Assembly (NCBI GenBank): GCA_030374765.1
Contig: JARGXX010000068.1
Span: forward strand, 1,240,001 to 1,304,000
DNA length: 64,000 nucleotides
Source of the DNA: Agarophyton chilense
Taxonomy: Eukaryota > Rhodophyta > Florideophyceae > Gracilariales > Gracilariaceae
Reading direction: 5' to 3'
The notes under the pieces were generated by a model that was not told where the DNA came from, ran no database searches, and saw nothing but the letters and a program-made list of their open reading frames with translations. The stretch's first letter is position 1. Every line of letters begins with the position of its first letter. The position numbers and the translations under genes were made by a program. This document shows positions 51,142-61,392 of this stretch, piece by piece.

Positions 51142-51999
51142 TTAGCCTTCTGCAGGCATCGGCTCCTTGCGACGGCGCCAATACCTGATACGGAAGTGTG
51201 GGGGAATTGAGGCTGGGGGTTCGAGGGTGTCCCCTTCTGGGCCCCAGCCGTACCACCTCACGGTGTACTTCAGACCATTGTAGGTTCGCGTGTGGCCCAC
51301 CAGACGGTCAACGGGATATTCCTCTGAGGTTTGGTCTTGATCTTTCGGGGGAACGCTACCTCGAGGGTTCATGTATTCCGAGTTGGGAGCTTCGTGCGTG
51401 GGAGCCGCGTCGGGAGCTTCGGCTGTTACCGTGTGCGGTTCCATTTCCGTCCCTGTTAGAAGGATGCAATCCGGATCATCCCGTTGTAGTTCATGATTCA
51501 CCTCAATTGGGGTGAGGTCCTCCGAGGGTCGAGTGCGCAGAGCTACCGCTCTGGGCTCTTGGGCTGAGGTGCCTGCCTCCATGCGATGTTGAACCGTTTC
51601 AGGTGCTACAGTAATACGGTCAATTGACATCGTATTCGATATTCCGTCCTGTTCAACCGTAACGGTGTGGTCTGATGCTTTCAATACCTTATAAGGTCCC
51701 AATGATTTGGGAAGGAGCTTCGAATTGATATCTCTATCAATAGGTTCATCGTCCGCTTCATCACCCAGTCGTGGTCTTTTACCTGAAGGTGGGTTGTCTA
51801 TGTAGACATATTGTCCCAAAGATACAGAGACCACTTTGGTTACCCTACGGTCGTAGTCGGCCTTGTACCGTTTCTGGGCTGCAATGAGGCGGCTCTCTGC
51901 ATGTTTGAGAGCCCTCCTCAACCTCAAAAGGGTATTTCGCTTGACTTGTGCAGGGTTCAGTGCGCCAGCTGCAGTGCTGGTGGTATGATCTCCCTGCAC
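51142..51999 (-). pseudogene. Integrase C-terminal region with chromodomain, element 2
   Basis: It begins in a different frame from the integrase core (a frameshift near 52000). It reads LRRALKHAESRLIAAQKRYK, then QYVYIDNPPSGKRPR and LGPYKVLKASDHTVTV (the SH3-like module). At the end is a chromodomain: YPVDRLVGHTRTYNGLKYTV followed by RWYGWGPEGDTLEP and HFRIRYWRRR. Chromodomains direct integration to particular chromatin. Confidence 0.85.
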
Positions 52000-52409
52000 T
52001 ACATACCTGAGGGGTGTCGCGAAAGAACCAAATCAAAGGGAGTGGTCTGCGTTGACCGGTGTACCTGAAGGTTATAGGAGTAGATGAGCGGTTGCACCAG
52101 CTCATCCCACCCAGTTTGGTGCTCTTCCGTATAGTGTCGTAGCCTTGATACCAATGTGTGGTTAAAGCGCTCGACCTGTCCGTTTGTCTGCGGGTGGTAG
52201 GCAGTAGCGAAATAGTGCTTGATACCCAAGAGGTTACAGACTGCTTCGAAGAATTTCGATGCCAGATTTGAACCATTATCGGTAAGTAGGTACAGTGGTG
52301 CACCATATGGGTAGACCCAATTGTTGAGGAACGCGATCGCCAGCGTTGTTGACTTCGTCTCCTTTAAAGGTATCGCTCTCGTGAGCTTTGAGAACCTGTC
52401 GGTGATCAA
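51999..52409 (-). pseudogene. Integrase catalytic core, element 2
   Basis: DDE core: ITDRFSKLTRAIPL (after the first Asp in VAIDILGPLPK), LLTDNGSNLASKFF (second Asp) and QTNGQVERFNHTL (Glu). A TAA near 52419 separates it from the upstream pol in the same frame. Confidence 0.9.
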
Positions 52410-52421
52410 TACAATGTGCTT

Positions 52422-53570
52422 TTACCCGTTCTTGGTCTTGGGAAGTGGTCCTAGAATGTCTATCGCAACAAACTCCAGTAAACCCGCTGCTGGGAAGAGC
52501 TTGAGATAATTTCGATGCTTTCGAATATTACCGCGGGTACGAACACAAGACTCGCATTGACCTACAAAAGTATAGCCATCATGGGCCATATGAGTCCAAT
52601 AGAACTGTTGCCTCAAGGTATAATACATCCTGGTGGCACCGGGGTGTCCCGATAGTCGCGGGTAGTGCGCGAGATACAAGATTCTCGGGTGCAGTGCCTT
52701 CGGAATCACCTTTTGAAGGCTACCATCGAAGGTTGACCTTCTCACGATGTACCCATTGTGGTCCACATCGAACGGTGATCCTTTGAAACCATTTTGGTCA
52801 GCCATGGTTCTGCAGTACGCATCCTGGGCCTGTTCTCGTAGAAATTCCTCTGGGGTTACGGGCATGACGTTCGTTTCCTGTAGGGTCAGTATCTGCGTTG
52901 CCATGTCGGTGTTCCGCAAGGCACCTTCTTCAGGTAAGTCCCAACATCCTTCTAGGTCTTCGCCGGTACCATTTTGGTTTGATGACACCAAAAAGCAAGG
53001 GATGTCATCATCCACAGGTTCTGTCTCGAACCCTGAGGTGTTTAAGCGTGACATAGCATCAGCTATCTTGTGCTTGATACCTGGACGGTACTGTACGTCG
53101 TATTCAAACTCCGACAGTCTCAACCTCCAGCGGGCAAGTCTACCAGACGCATCTGCGAACCCTAGGATCCACCTTAAGTCGTCGTGGTCCGTGCGCAACG
53201 TAAAGCGCTCACCATAAAGGTATGGACGGAGCATCAACATGCTCTTCACTACTGCTAGACATTCCTTCTTGGTTACCGTGTAGTTCTGCTCCGCCTTATT
53301 CATAGCGCGGCTCCGGAACACTATAGGTAATTTGTCTCCGTTGTGCTTCTCCTGCATGAGACAACAACCGTTTTGGGCATCGGATGCATCTGAATCCAGC
53401 GTGTATGGTAGACCTGTTTTCGGTAATGCTAAGGTTGGCGGCGACAACAGCGCTCGTTTCAAATCCTCAAAGGTATCCATTTCATCGTTCGATAGATTCT
53501 CAAACCGCTCAGGTTCACCTTTCCGGAGCTTCTTGTTGAGGGGAGCCGCTATTTTCGCGAATCCCTTCAC
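52422..53570 (-). pseudogene. RT connection, RNase H and integrase zinc-binding domain, element 2
   Basis: From the N terminus: GFAKIAAPLNKKLRKGE (thumb), the RNase H domain with LDSDASDAQNGCCLMQ and LRTDHDDLRWILG, then the integrase HHCC finger (AHYPRLSGHPGATRMYYTL ... CESCVRTR), and the first catalytic Asp in VAIDILGPLPKTKNG. It is in frame with the upstream RT through a TGA near 53625. Confidence 0.9.
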
Positions 53571-53624
53571 GAAGCGACGATAGACGTTGCATAAACCTAT
53601 AAAGGATCGTACGTCTGTCTGGGA

Positions 53625-54383
53625 TCATGGCACCTTGACCTCCTGTACGGCTCTAATGTTGCTCAGCGCAACCTCTAGGGCACCAGGGCCTATGATGTGG
53701 CCCAGGTATTCAACCGTTTTGGTGAAGAAGACGCATTTGCGTAGCTTCAGCGTCACCCCCGCCTCAGCTGCGAGGGTTAGTACGGTGCGTACGTGAGGAA
53801 AATGCTCTTCTACCGATCTTAAATAGATGATTACATCATCGATGTAGAACAAGGCGGTTGTCCATTTAACCTTCGAAAGGATGATGTCCAGCGCCCTTTG
53901 AAAGGTGGCTGGAGCATTGCGCGACCCGAAAGGCATCCGCTTGAAGCGAAACAAACCTGCGTGGCACGTGAAGGTCTTTTTGTCTCGATCTTCCTCACCT
54001 ACGGGTACCTGCCAATAACCACAATTGGCATCTAATGTGGTGAATATCTGCGCATCTCCAAAGGAGTCGATGCACTCATCCATTCTAAGTATCGGGTACG
54101 AATCCCTGATTGTCACGCTATTGAGCCTCCTGTATTCCACACAGAACCTCATACGGTTTTCCCCTTTCTTCTGAACCAGAACCATGGGACTAGCCCAATC
54201 TGAGTTGGCTGGTTCAATTACACCTTCTCGGAGCATTCGCTCCACTTCTTTGAGTTCTACTTCTCTCGCCTTCGGACCTGCACGGTATGGTTTCTGATAA
54301 ATCGGCTTCGAGTCAGGGAGGAGCTCGATGCCATTCTGTGTGGCCTTAATTTGGCCCAGATGGCCTGACCACATGGTTTCCAA
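53625..54383 (-). pseudogene. Reverse transcriptase, element 2
   Basis: The frame reads PYRAGPKAREVELKEVERML, SPMVLVQKKGENRMRFCVEY, TTLDANCGYWQVPV, FKRMPFGSRNAPATFQRALD and the catalytic FYIDDVIIYL (YIDD box). It is intact within these limits; a TAG upstream (near 54438) and a TGA downstream interrupt pol. Confidence 0.93.
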
Positions 54384-54437
54384 CTCCTCCAGAAGGTCGA
54401 GAATACGGCCTCTCAGTTCGCCGTTATCTTCACCAAT

Positions 54438-55429
54438 CTAGACCGTATCTTGCCATTGCTTCTCGGGGTCAGGTTCCTCTTCTTTGTCTACCGATGCCTT
54501 ATCGGTTAGCTTTGATTCCAAGTTGGTGTTTATCGATACCTTTGTGGTTGTGAACGCATTTGCGCACCCCCTTTCCTTATCGAAGGCGACCTCGCCGAGA
54601 TCAGTGTGAGCTACGGTGAAGACCCTTTGTTGTGCCGGTAGTGCAATGCCAACATTGGTATTTTTCGGCAACTTCACGTCGTGACTGCTGATGTTGCTGA
54701 GACACACCTAAAAGGGTTGATTTGGGATGTTGTCGACAATCCTGTTGGCCGTCAAGGTGAGGTGTCGATGTGATAACCTCTGATGGTTTTGTAGTATGAC
54801 CAGCCCGGGGGTCGTACACGACACCGATACCAATATTTGGTGCATTGGCGGGATAACAACCTGTTTTGTAATGCGCACTTTGTTGGAGACCGTTTCGGTG
54901 GATATCCTCTTCTTCGGTATGACGAACCATCCCCGTTTGGTTTCCGTATTACCTAAGATGGCAATTCGTCCCCCGTGACGTAGGGCGACGGTACGGGAAC
55001 CAGGAAGGATTGCTTTGACATGTCTGTCAATGAAGTTCGTACCTAGTAGGCAGTCTGTTGGTAACTGGTCGACAACAAAGAATTGCAGTCTTACCTTGAG
55101 GTGTCCAAGCTGCACCACAGTAGAGAACATACCTCGAAGGTTTAATGGGCGCTCATTTGCATCCACCAGCGGGTTGTTGTCGGGAGGTCGGCTCAAGTTC
55201 CGGGTACCGCCTCAGGTATGACGCAGGAGTTCAGGACGTTTGGGCCGGCCCCCGTATCCAGCACGAAGGTGACCGGAACCGCAAGGCGATCGGAGAAACA
55301 CATTGAAGAACGTACTTTATAGTTGTTGTACTTCATATGACACACCGGACCTGGTTGTGACGTGTTCTCTTCCACCTTCACAGTTCTAGGTATCGATTTG
55401 CCTTCTGATTGCAGATTGGGTTCGGCCAT
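54438..55429 (-). pseudogene. Protease region, element 2
   Basis: The retropepsin motif VTFVLDTGAGPNVLN (about 55260) has the catalytic Asp, unlike element 1. A frameshift near 55195 leads into LQFFVVDQLPTDCLLGTNFI (the family's conserved LLG block) and IPPMHQILVSV. A TAG near 54705 closes this part, and the same frame goes on toward RT. Confidence 0.85.
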
Positions 55430-55800
55430 TACGCCAACCGTTCGGTGTTTTCCTCCTGTACGGGAGGGGTTGAGTCCAAGTTTGGTGTTTCCTCGATGGT
55501 ATTGACCTGTACCGGTGTACGGGGTTGGAACCTATTTGGTGCTTGCGTTGAAGACTTATAGAGGCGTTGGTGATTCTGCATGCCAGCCTGAATCATCTCG
55601 TCTCTCATCCCCGGAGGTAAGTTAGCGCAATTGTTTGCCAAATGGTCTGTCGCGAGACAGAACCAGCAAACGAGGCCTCCAGTTTGGGGGTCTCGCGTTA
55701 CCATTGAGGGGGGCTTCGAAACCTGGTTGGTAGAAGCAGTGGCGTAGGATGTGGGTGGCGAGTTATGGGAGCTCGCTCCCGGCATCCTCTGCGAGCTCAT
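55429..55800 (-). pseudogene. Gag C terminus with CCHC zinc knuckle, element 2
   Basis: VCWFCLATDHLANNCANLP gives CX2CX4HX4C, the nucleocapsid knuckle that binds genomic RNA. A frameshift separates it from the capsid part. Confidence 0.85.
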
Positions 55801-55962
55801 CGCACTTGGCGGCGATTGTACCGAGTTTGGTGTACGTGTTGACGACCAATTTCACACCGTCGAAGGTTTCGAGAACCGCCCCTGGGTCGCTACCACGTGG
55901 ATAGCGGTTCCTGTAGGTACTTCGATGTGCGAACTACCCTCTCAGGTTGTTGTGTCTTCAAT

Positions 55963-57710
55963 TTAAAAGACCGACGTTTTCGATTTATCCTTCAAGGCTG
56001 GAGGCACGGCTGGTCTCTTTCCCAGCCGAAGGGTATCTCCAAGGCCCTGGGAGTATCGAGCCAGCCAATTGTGGTCTACCTGTCGGTTAATGGCCAGGTA
56101 ATTGCGTACCTGGGAACGGCTCGATTTGTCGAAATTGTCGGCAAATAGCGACTTTAACATAGAGGTAGTGAACCCATTACCACAACGGGCTGCCAGATTC
56201 CAAAGCGCGAGCGAAAACTCCGATTCGGTTTGCCCAGACCTTTGATGGTAAGCGAGGACTTCCGAGTAAGCTTCTTGGATAGCCTCATCGGTGGCGTATG
56301 TTTCCAAAAGGAAATTGACCACTTCTGGGTATGACTCCAACATCTCCGTGCCATCCTCATCCATCGCTAAGGTATTGCCGCGGAGCCTACCCTGCAGCAA
56401 GTAGTATGCTTGTTGTTTAAGGTAAAACTGAAATAGCCACATAGAAGTGCCCTCGGAAAACCCATTTTGGTCACATGAAAGCTTGAACTTCTGTAGAAAC
56501 TCAATCACCGCAATAGGATCCGTACCTGTGAATGTTGTGTCACCCATTTGGAAGCTGAGCTTCTTGCGGTGCATAGTAATCTTCTGAGTGACCTCTTCGG
56601 TGTATTCAGAAGACTTGTTGATCAACCGATAAGTCCTGTAATCAACCGCTTTGGTGAAAATATCATTCAACGCTTGGTGTACCTCCAGGTCCATTTCGGT
56701 GTCCAAGTCGGAGTCGGGCGACTCATTGTATCGGTTTTCCCCTTTCGGTTCTTTTTCGAAGACTTCTTCGTCGACCTGTTCGGTTTCTTCTTCTTCTTAC
56801 CTTTACGGTCATCACCGGACGATGAACTCGTATCGGAACTGGAGTTTGACGAGCCGGGGTCTGAATCATCCTCTCGATTCTTTCCCCTCTTCGTCCTCCG
56901 CTTCTTCCCTTTTCGGTTTCTTCGTCGCTCATCCAACGACTCAGACGAATCGTCTTTGGGACCACCTCCATTGGTATCCTTTTGAACGAAACAAGTAATT
57001 GGTGGCAGATAAATGTCTTGAGAATCTACCTTCCCCGGGACCTCTTGACTCTGCATTGGACCTTGTAGATACTCACTATCAGTAGGTAAGTGTTTGGAAT
57101 GGGTGAAATGACCCATTCGGAACCCTTGTGGTATGCGCTTTGCGATGTTCACCTGTGTAGGTCGGGATTCTGCGAATCCCTCGGAAACCCAAAGGTCCTG
57201 CACAGCGCGGTAAACATGCTTTCTAGCATCTGTAAAGAAATACTGTTTGACCATTTCAGGTATCCTGTCCGATAGCTCTTGAGCTGCTCGGTCAACCATA
57301 ATACGGGTAAATGCATCGACGTCCATTGAGGGCGGAACCATCCGGGTACCCGACTTCTCCTTTACGGGTAATGCATCCTCGACCGCGAGGGTGACGAGCG
57401 CTTTCGCCCGCTCTTCGAGCTGAGGCCATAACTCTTCCGCTGCAACCTCAATTGGTAATTCCCTTTGAGATTCCGATGCCATAGGCGGCGGACCATGTAC
57501 CTTTACGGTTTCGTCCCGAGGGTGCCGGAGCAGCTCCTCGGGGTTTTCCAGAATCGGTTGAGCCGGTGGGACTCTTTTAAGACCTTTATGGCTTGGTGGG
57601 GCGCTCGCACCAGGCGTATTCCTTTTAGGTCGTTCCATTTGTGACCAAAAGTGGTATCCTGTATTTCTTTGCGGGATTTCCTGAAACCAAATAGGTGTAC
57701 GAGCGTCCAA
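55963..57710 (-). pseudogene. Gag N-terminal and capsid regions, element 2
   Basis: Two overlapping frames. From about 57710: a Pro-rich start, helical LWPQLEERAKALVTLAVEDA and IMVDRAAQELSDRIPEMVKQ, then a very basic/Ser-rich linker (GKKKKKPNRSTKKSSKKNRK). After a frameshift near 56720 the capsid follows: ALNDIFTKAVDYRTYRLINK, MWLFQFYLKQQAYYLLQGRL and VVNFLLETYATDEAIQEAYS. No ATG opens the frame at 57710; candidates lie at MERPKR or MASESQ. Confidence 0.85.
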
Positions 57711-57764
57711 TCCTTCTCGGAATCTCGTGCGATCCGTGAAGGTACGACGACACCTAAAAACACT

Positions 57765-57782
57765 TTCTAAGTCGGTAGACCA
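57765..57782 (-). other. Primer-binding site, element 2
   Basis: TGGTCTACCGACTTAGAA on the minus strand, three bases after the 5' LTR; 17 of 18 bases match element 1. Confidence 0.75.
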
Positions 57783-57785
57783 GAA

Positions 57786-58419
57786 TGTCGTACAATCACC
57801 TCTGGGGTATTCTACTGTCTTGTCTTGGGAGAGTAGTGACGCTCAACCGTAGGGAGCGTGTTGACGCTCAACCTTAGAAGGTAGACGTAGTAAATCTCGA
57901 TGGTATCAGGGCACCGTGAAAACCCGCAAGGGCAAACGGCGGGGCAACTAGCCTATACCGTGTAGGTGAACGATGGTAAGCGTTGACGCACGGGAAAGCC
58001 TGTGTGGTAGTTGAGAAACAATGAACCAAAAGGTATTGTCGTGACCCAAGTGGTGGCTGTCTTTATCAGATTAGGATGGGGGAGGTGCAGTTCCCTATAT
58101 GCGGTCGACTGCACTCTCCAGATCACCCGGGAGGTGCCAGCAAGGCACGGTCTCTGACCTAGTGTCAGAGACCTGGCCAACACTGGCGACAGTGTCAAAT
58201 GGCCACTCAACTCCTGTACTAAAATATATATAACTACAATTACAAGTACTAACAATTACTCAACCAGAAGGTACATGTCAACACTACATGTGGCTGACAA
58301 CACCTAGATGGTAGCTCGCCCGGAGCTGCATGGCCGATGATCCCTCGCATCCATCACCTACAAGGTCGGTGTAGTATATTGACCACCTCAAAGGTCAGCC
58401 TTTCTGCCAGTATACGACA
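57786..58419 (-). repeat. 5' LTR of element 2
   Basis: 634 bp, TG...CA. It contains TATATATA at about 58222-58231 as a likely promoter element on the minus strand. Confidence 0.95.
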
Positions 58420-58741
58420 TATAGTGTCTTCGATGGAAAATCACGATGGTGGAGTGCTCCGAAACCTTTCACCACACCCCCTGGCCATCTGCGCAGTGGA
58501 AAAAATATTGACCCGACACATGCGCACGGATTGTGTGTTTCTGGAAAAGAAAACACAAGTCTTAACGCAACTGCAATACAGGTTGACGTCTCCTTATCTC
58601 GCGAGAGAAGAAACTCATTGCTTTTATCCATGGAAGATCTTCGGAGGCATTGTGAACTCTGTTTCAAAAACATATCCCTTGCACAAAAATTTCGTTACTT
58701 GCCTTTTTGACTACAGTACACTCAAAAAAAACACCACATGA
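58420..58741 (+). pseudogene. Zinc-finger ORF, 3' part, beyond element 2
   Basis: In the frame continued from 48819 it reads VSSMENHDGGVLRNLSPHPL, AICAVEKILTRHMRTDCVFL and LTQLQYRLTSPYLAREE, and stays open to a TGA at 58739. After about 58660 the sequence enters the AT-rich inverted-repeat unit. Identity of the whole ORF is unknown. Confidence 0.4.
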
Positions 58742-59937
58742 AAAATATCAATTCAAAATACTCTTTCAAAAACATATCCTTTCGTCAATCATATTCTCTG
58801 TAGCGCACTTTCAGTCGTCTGTTTTCGCTTGTTTAGCCCTAATGACACTTATAGAGAGTCTTATCATTTATTCAAAAAAAGAACTAAAGTATAGATAATT
58901 CTGTCACATTAATTAATGATACAAATGTTCGAATAAAAAATGTACTGAACTGTCTAATTTGCTCATAAATCATCCAATCTAGCACTCTTTACGTGTTTTT
59001 AATAAAGTTTACATCGGAAATTCGTCATGGGAGATCCGTATCAGTCATATTTAAACCATTTATGTACTGTTTCTAAACATTTGGGGTTTTTACAAGCGCA
59101 ATACCCTGCTAAAAACCATATTTTAATTCATACGTAGTGTATAAATAAAGTAGCACATAACTTTCTAATGATTTATCGTAACGTTTCTAAGTCATTATAG
59201 CTTGAACAAAACCGTATTTTAGTTGGTGTTTCTTTATTAATGCCATCTAAAACCATCTCAGATGTTGAACCAAAGAACTTTCTTCCAAAACTCCAATTTG
59301 TTTTGCAATAATCGAGCTAATAAAAGTTGTAGAAACCCTATCCGTCCATATTCACATTTTCTGTCCAAAACTTTATCTTTTTTCATATTCTTTTCTAATG
59401 AGCCTTTTCTGAGAAACCAAACGCACTATTGCATTCGTGGTGCGTTTCCAAAAGATGATTCTTTTGTTGTTGTGTAGTTTAACCAATTTTGACTTTTCAA
59501 TATGCGTCATATTTTAGAACATTTTATATTCAAATACAGTTTTAATGCAATTCTTCATGCCCGATGAAGTATCACAGAACGGATAAGGCTTACTTCTATG
59601 CGTTTCCTTGTTAGAAAAGAATGCGGTATGGCTCATTAATTGCTTAAATTCATACCAAACCAAGTATTTTGTATTAATTGCTTTTTTGAGCTTTTTATTT
59701 GTTTTTGCGCTATAAAAGTTTGGATCATGCCTTTGTGGTCCAATCTTATAATTTTCATATGTTTTTGGCGAAATAAAGGCGCTACACACGTCATAATGGA
59801 GCTCTGTATCGTATAAAGAATATGTTTTAGAAACAAGGTTTCTCACTTGAAAAGATTTTATTCGGTGATCAATTGGCTCTACAGTACAGAAAACGCCATT
59901 TTTGGCCCAGTATGAGGAAGGGATATGTTTTTGAAAC
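58661..59937. mobile_element. AT-rich unit bounded by a perfect 20-bp inverted repeat
   Basis: GTTTCAAAAACATATCCCTT at 58661-58680 is exactly repeated as its complement at 59918-59937. A second, weaker copy lies about 105 bp inside each end (58766 TTTCAAAAACATATCCTTT; complement near 59812-59835 TTTCTAAAACATATTCTTT). The interior is far richer in A/T than its surroundings. The symmetrical double motif suggests a DNA transposon or MITE-like unit. No target duplication is evident. Confidence 0.5.
59514..59846 (-). pseudogene. AT-rich ORF inside the inverted-repeat unit
   Basis: About 110 codons open on the minus strand (LVSKTYSLYDTELHYDVCSA, KKAINTKYLVWYEFKQLMSH, SGMKNCIKTVFEYKMF). There is no ATG at the start, only GTG. 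The composition (Lys, Tyr, Phe, Asn) simply follows the A/T content. It could be the remnant of a transposon protein or chance. Confidence 0.25.
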
Positions 59938-60544
59938 GCACTGTGGTATTCTACTACTTTCGGAATACCGATGGAATATTTTTTTGCTAAGTACGATGAT
60001 ACTAAATAGTGAATGCAATGGCTAGGATGAATTTATGAAGCGGCACCCCGCAGATAGCCCGTGAGGTGGTATGTTACACGTGGGATCTCGGCCTGCAACG
60101 GCGCATCCGACTCGACCTTTTGTAGGGAAATACCGGATTTGCAACGGCGCATATAGTGGATAGCCACGTGGCAATCAAGCCTACCCTTCGCAGGTGGAAG
60201 CCCATTTAGAGCTGGTTATCCCGTACTCTAGAGGGGTTAATGGGCTAACCAAGTGATATCTAGATATTATTATGTGCGGCGCTCACCCCTGTGCCCAGTA
60301 CATAAGGCACAGAAGGGACCACCGACTCCAAAGTAAAGAAAACAACAACGGGGTTACAAACTATCTTGGTTCTTATTCAGGATTCTTTAATCGGAAATCC
60401 GGACGATCTACAACAAGTAGTTGTCCGTTTCAATAGAACCAACTACTTTCATTGGCGAGTGGGGCCTTACAACCCCCATTCTAGCTCGCTAGTGTTGTGC
60501 TCTACCACATCTTCCCCTTATCCACAAGCACCCATTCGGCAGTC
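59938..60544. other. Spacer before element 3
   Basis: It contains GCAACGGCGCAT twice (about 60098 and 60138), hinting at an LTR-like sequence, but no partner is found. Confidence 0.4.
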
Positions 60545-60989
60545 TGTAACGCAGTAACGGGGGGTCAGCATTCGGGTCTCGACCGGTGTTAGCATGAAAG
60601 CGCGGGTTCTAAGGTTCGAATCCTTGACGGCGGCACTCCCAAGGTACTTGGTGCAATGGGCTGGTGTTTACTTCGCAGTCCTACAGGTTGGAGCTACGGA
60701 AACGATGGCTTGAAGACCAAAGGGTGGAACTAATATACCAAACTGAATAATTTAGTATCCTAAGGGTGCCTACCGTACTCTAAGGGAGAAGCATCACTCG
60801 AGCCATGTAAATAGTACTGGCGAGGCGCTGAGATCTCCATAGCATTGTAATGCTAATCTATTACACTAATTCTGATAAATTAATAAGCTACATGAGTCCA
60901 CCTGGGTTCGACCCGTACACGTGTCACCTGCAAGATCCTTCAGGGCCCGGCGGCTTACAGGGCTGAACCGCTATCATCCCTCCTTCACA
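60545..60989 (-). repeat. 3' LTR of element 3 (445 bp)
   Basis: Begins TGTAA, ends CACA, and aligns over its full length with the element 1 LTR. It also contains GGTTCGAATCC, near 60614. Confidence 0.9.
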
Positions 60990-61003
60990 TATCTCTCTTC
61001 TTA
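60990..61003 (-). other. Polypurine tract, element 3
   Basis: On the minus strand AAGAAGAGAGATA directly precedes the LTR. Confidence 0.65.
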
Positions 61004-61392
61004 GGATCCGGCCAACACGTCGAAGTCCGGATGGCCTCATGATTGACCCAGGGGATGCGAGCACTTCGTTGCTCCCGGTACCATTGGGTGCGACGTTACG
61101 TCGCGTTGTCATGGCCGGCGGGGATGCGTGAGCGGACCATTGGCGCCGTAGGGCAATTAATTGGCCTAAGAACTGCAACTCCCACGCGCCGTAAGCGCTA
61201 TTCCTACAGGCATCGCCGGCGTATTCCTCGCGTCGCGTTGCCGAGATGGTCCATTTGCTTATTCCTTAGTCTCGGTTCTTCCTTTGGCAACCCACCGCGC
61301 TTCGTCCACCGTGATTCACGCCTGTCAGTCCTTCCGGGTCGATTTCGTCACTTCGTTTTATCATCGTAGTACTTTTCCATTGGTCGCGCGCG

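Larger units (their letters stand above)
48820..58419 (-). mobile_element. Ty3/gypsy chromovirus, complete with both LTRs (9.6 kb), element 2
   Basis: The LTRs at 48820-49453 and 57786-58419 are each exactly 634 bp, begin TGTCG and end CGACA. The flanks are TCTAG and TATAG, a 5-bp target duplication with one change. Order on the minus strand: 5' LTR, primer-binding site, gag, zinc knuckle, protease, reverse transcriptase, RNase H, integrase, chromodomain, an antisense ORF, polypurine tract, 3' LTR. The first 165 LTR bases differ at about 11 positions by eye, so it is an old insertion. Pol has several stops and frameshifts, so the element is inactive. Confidence 0.95.
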
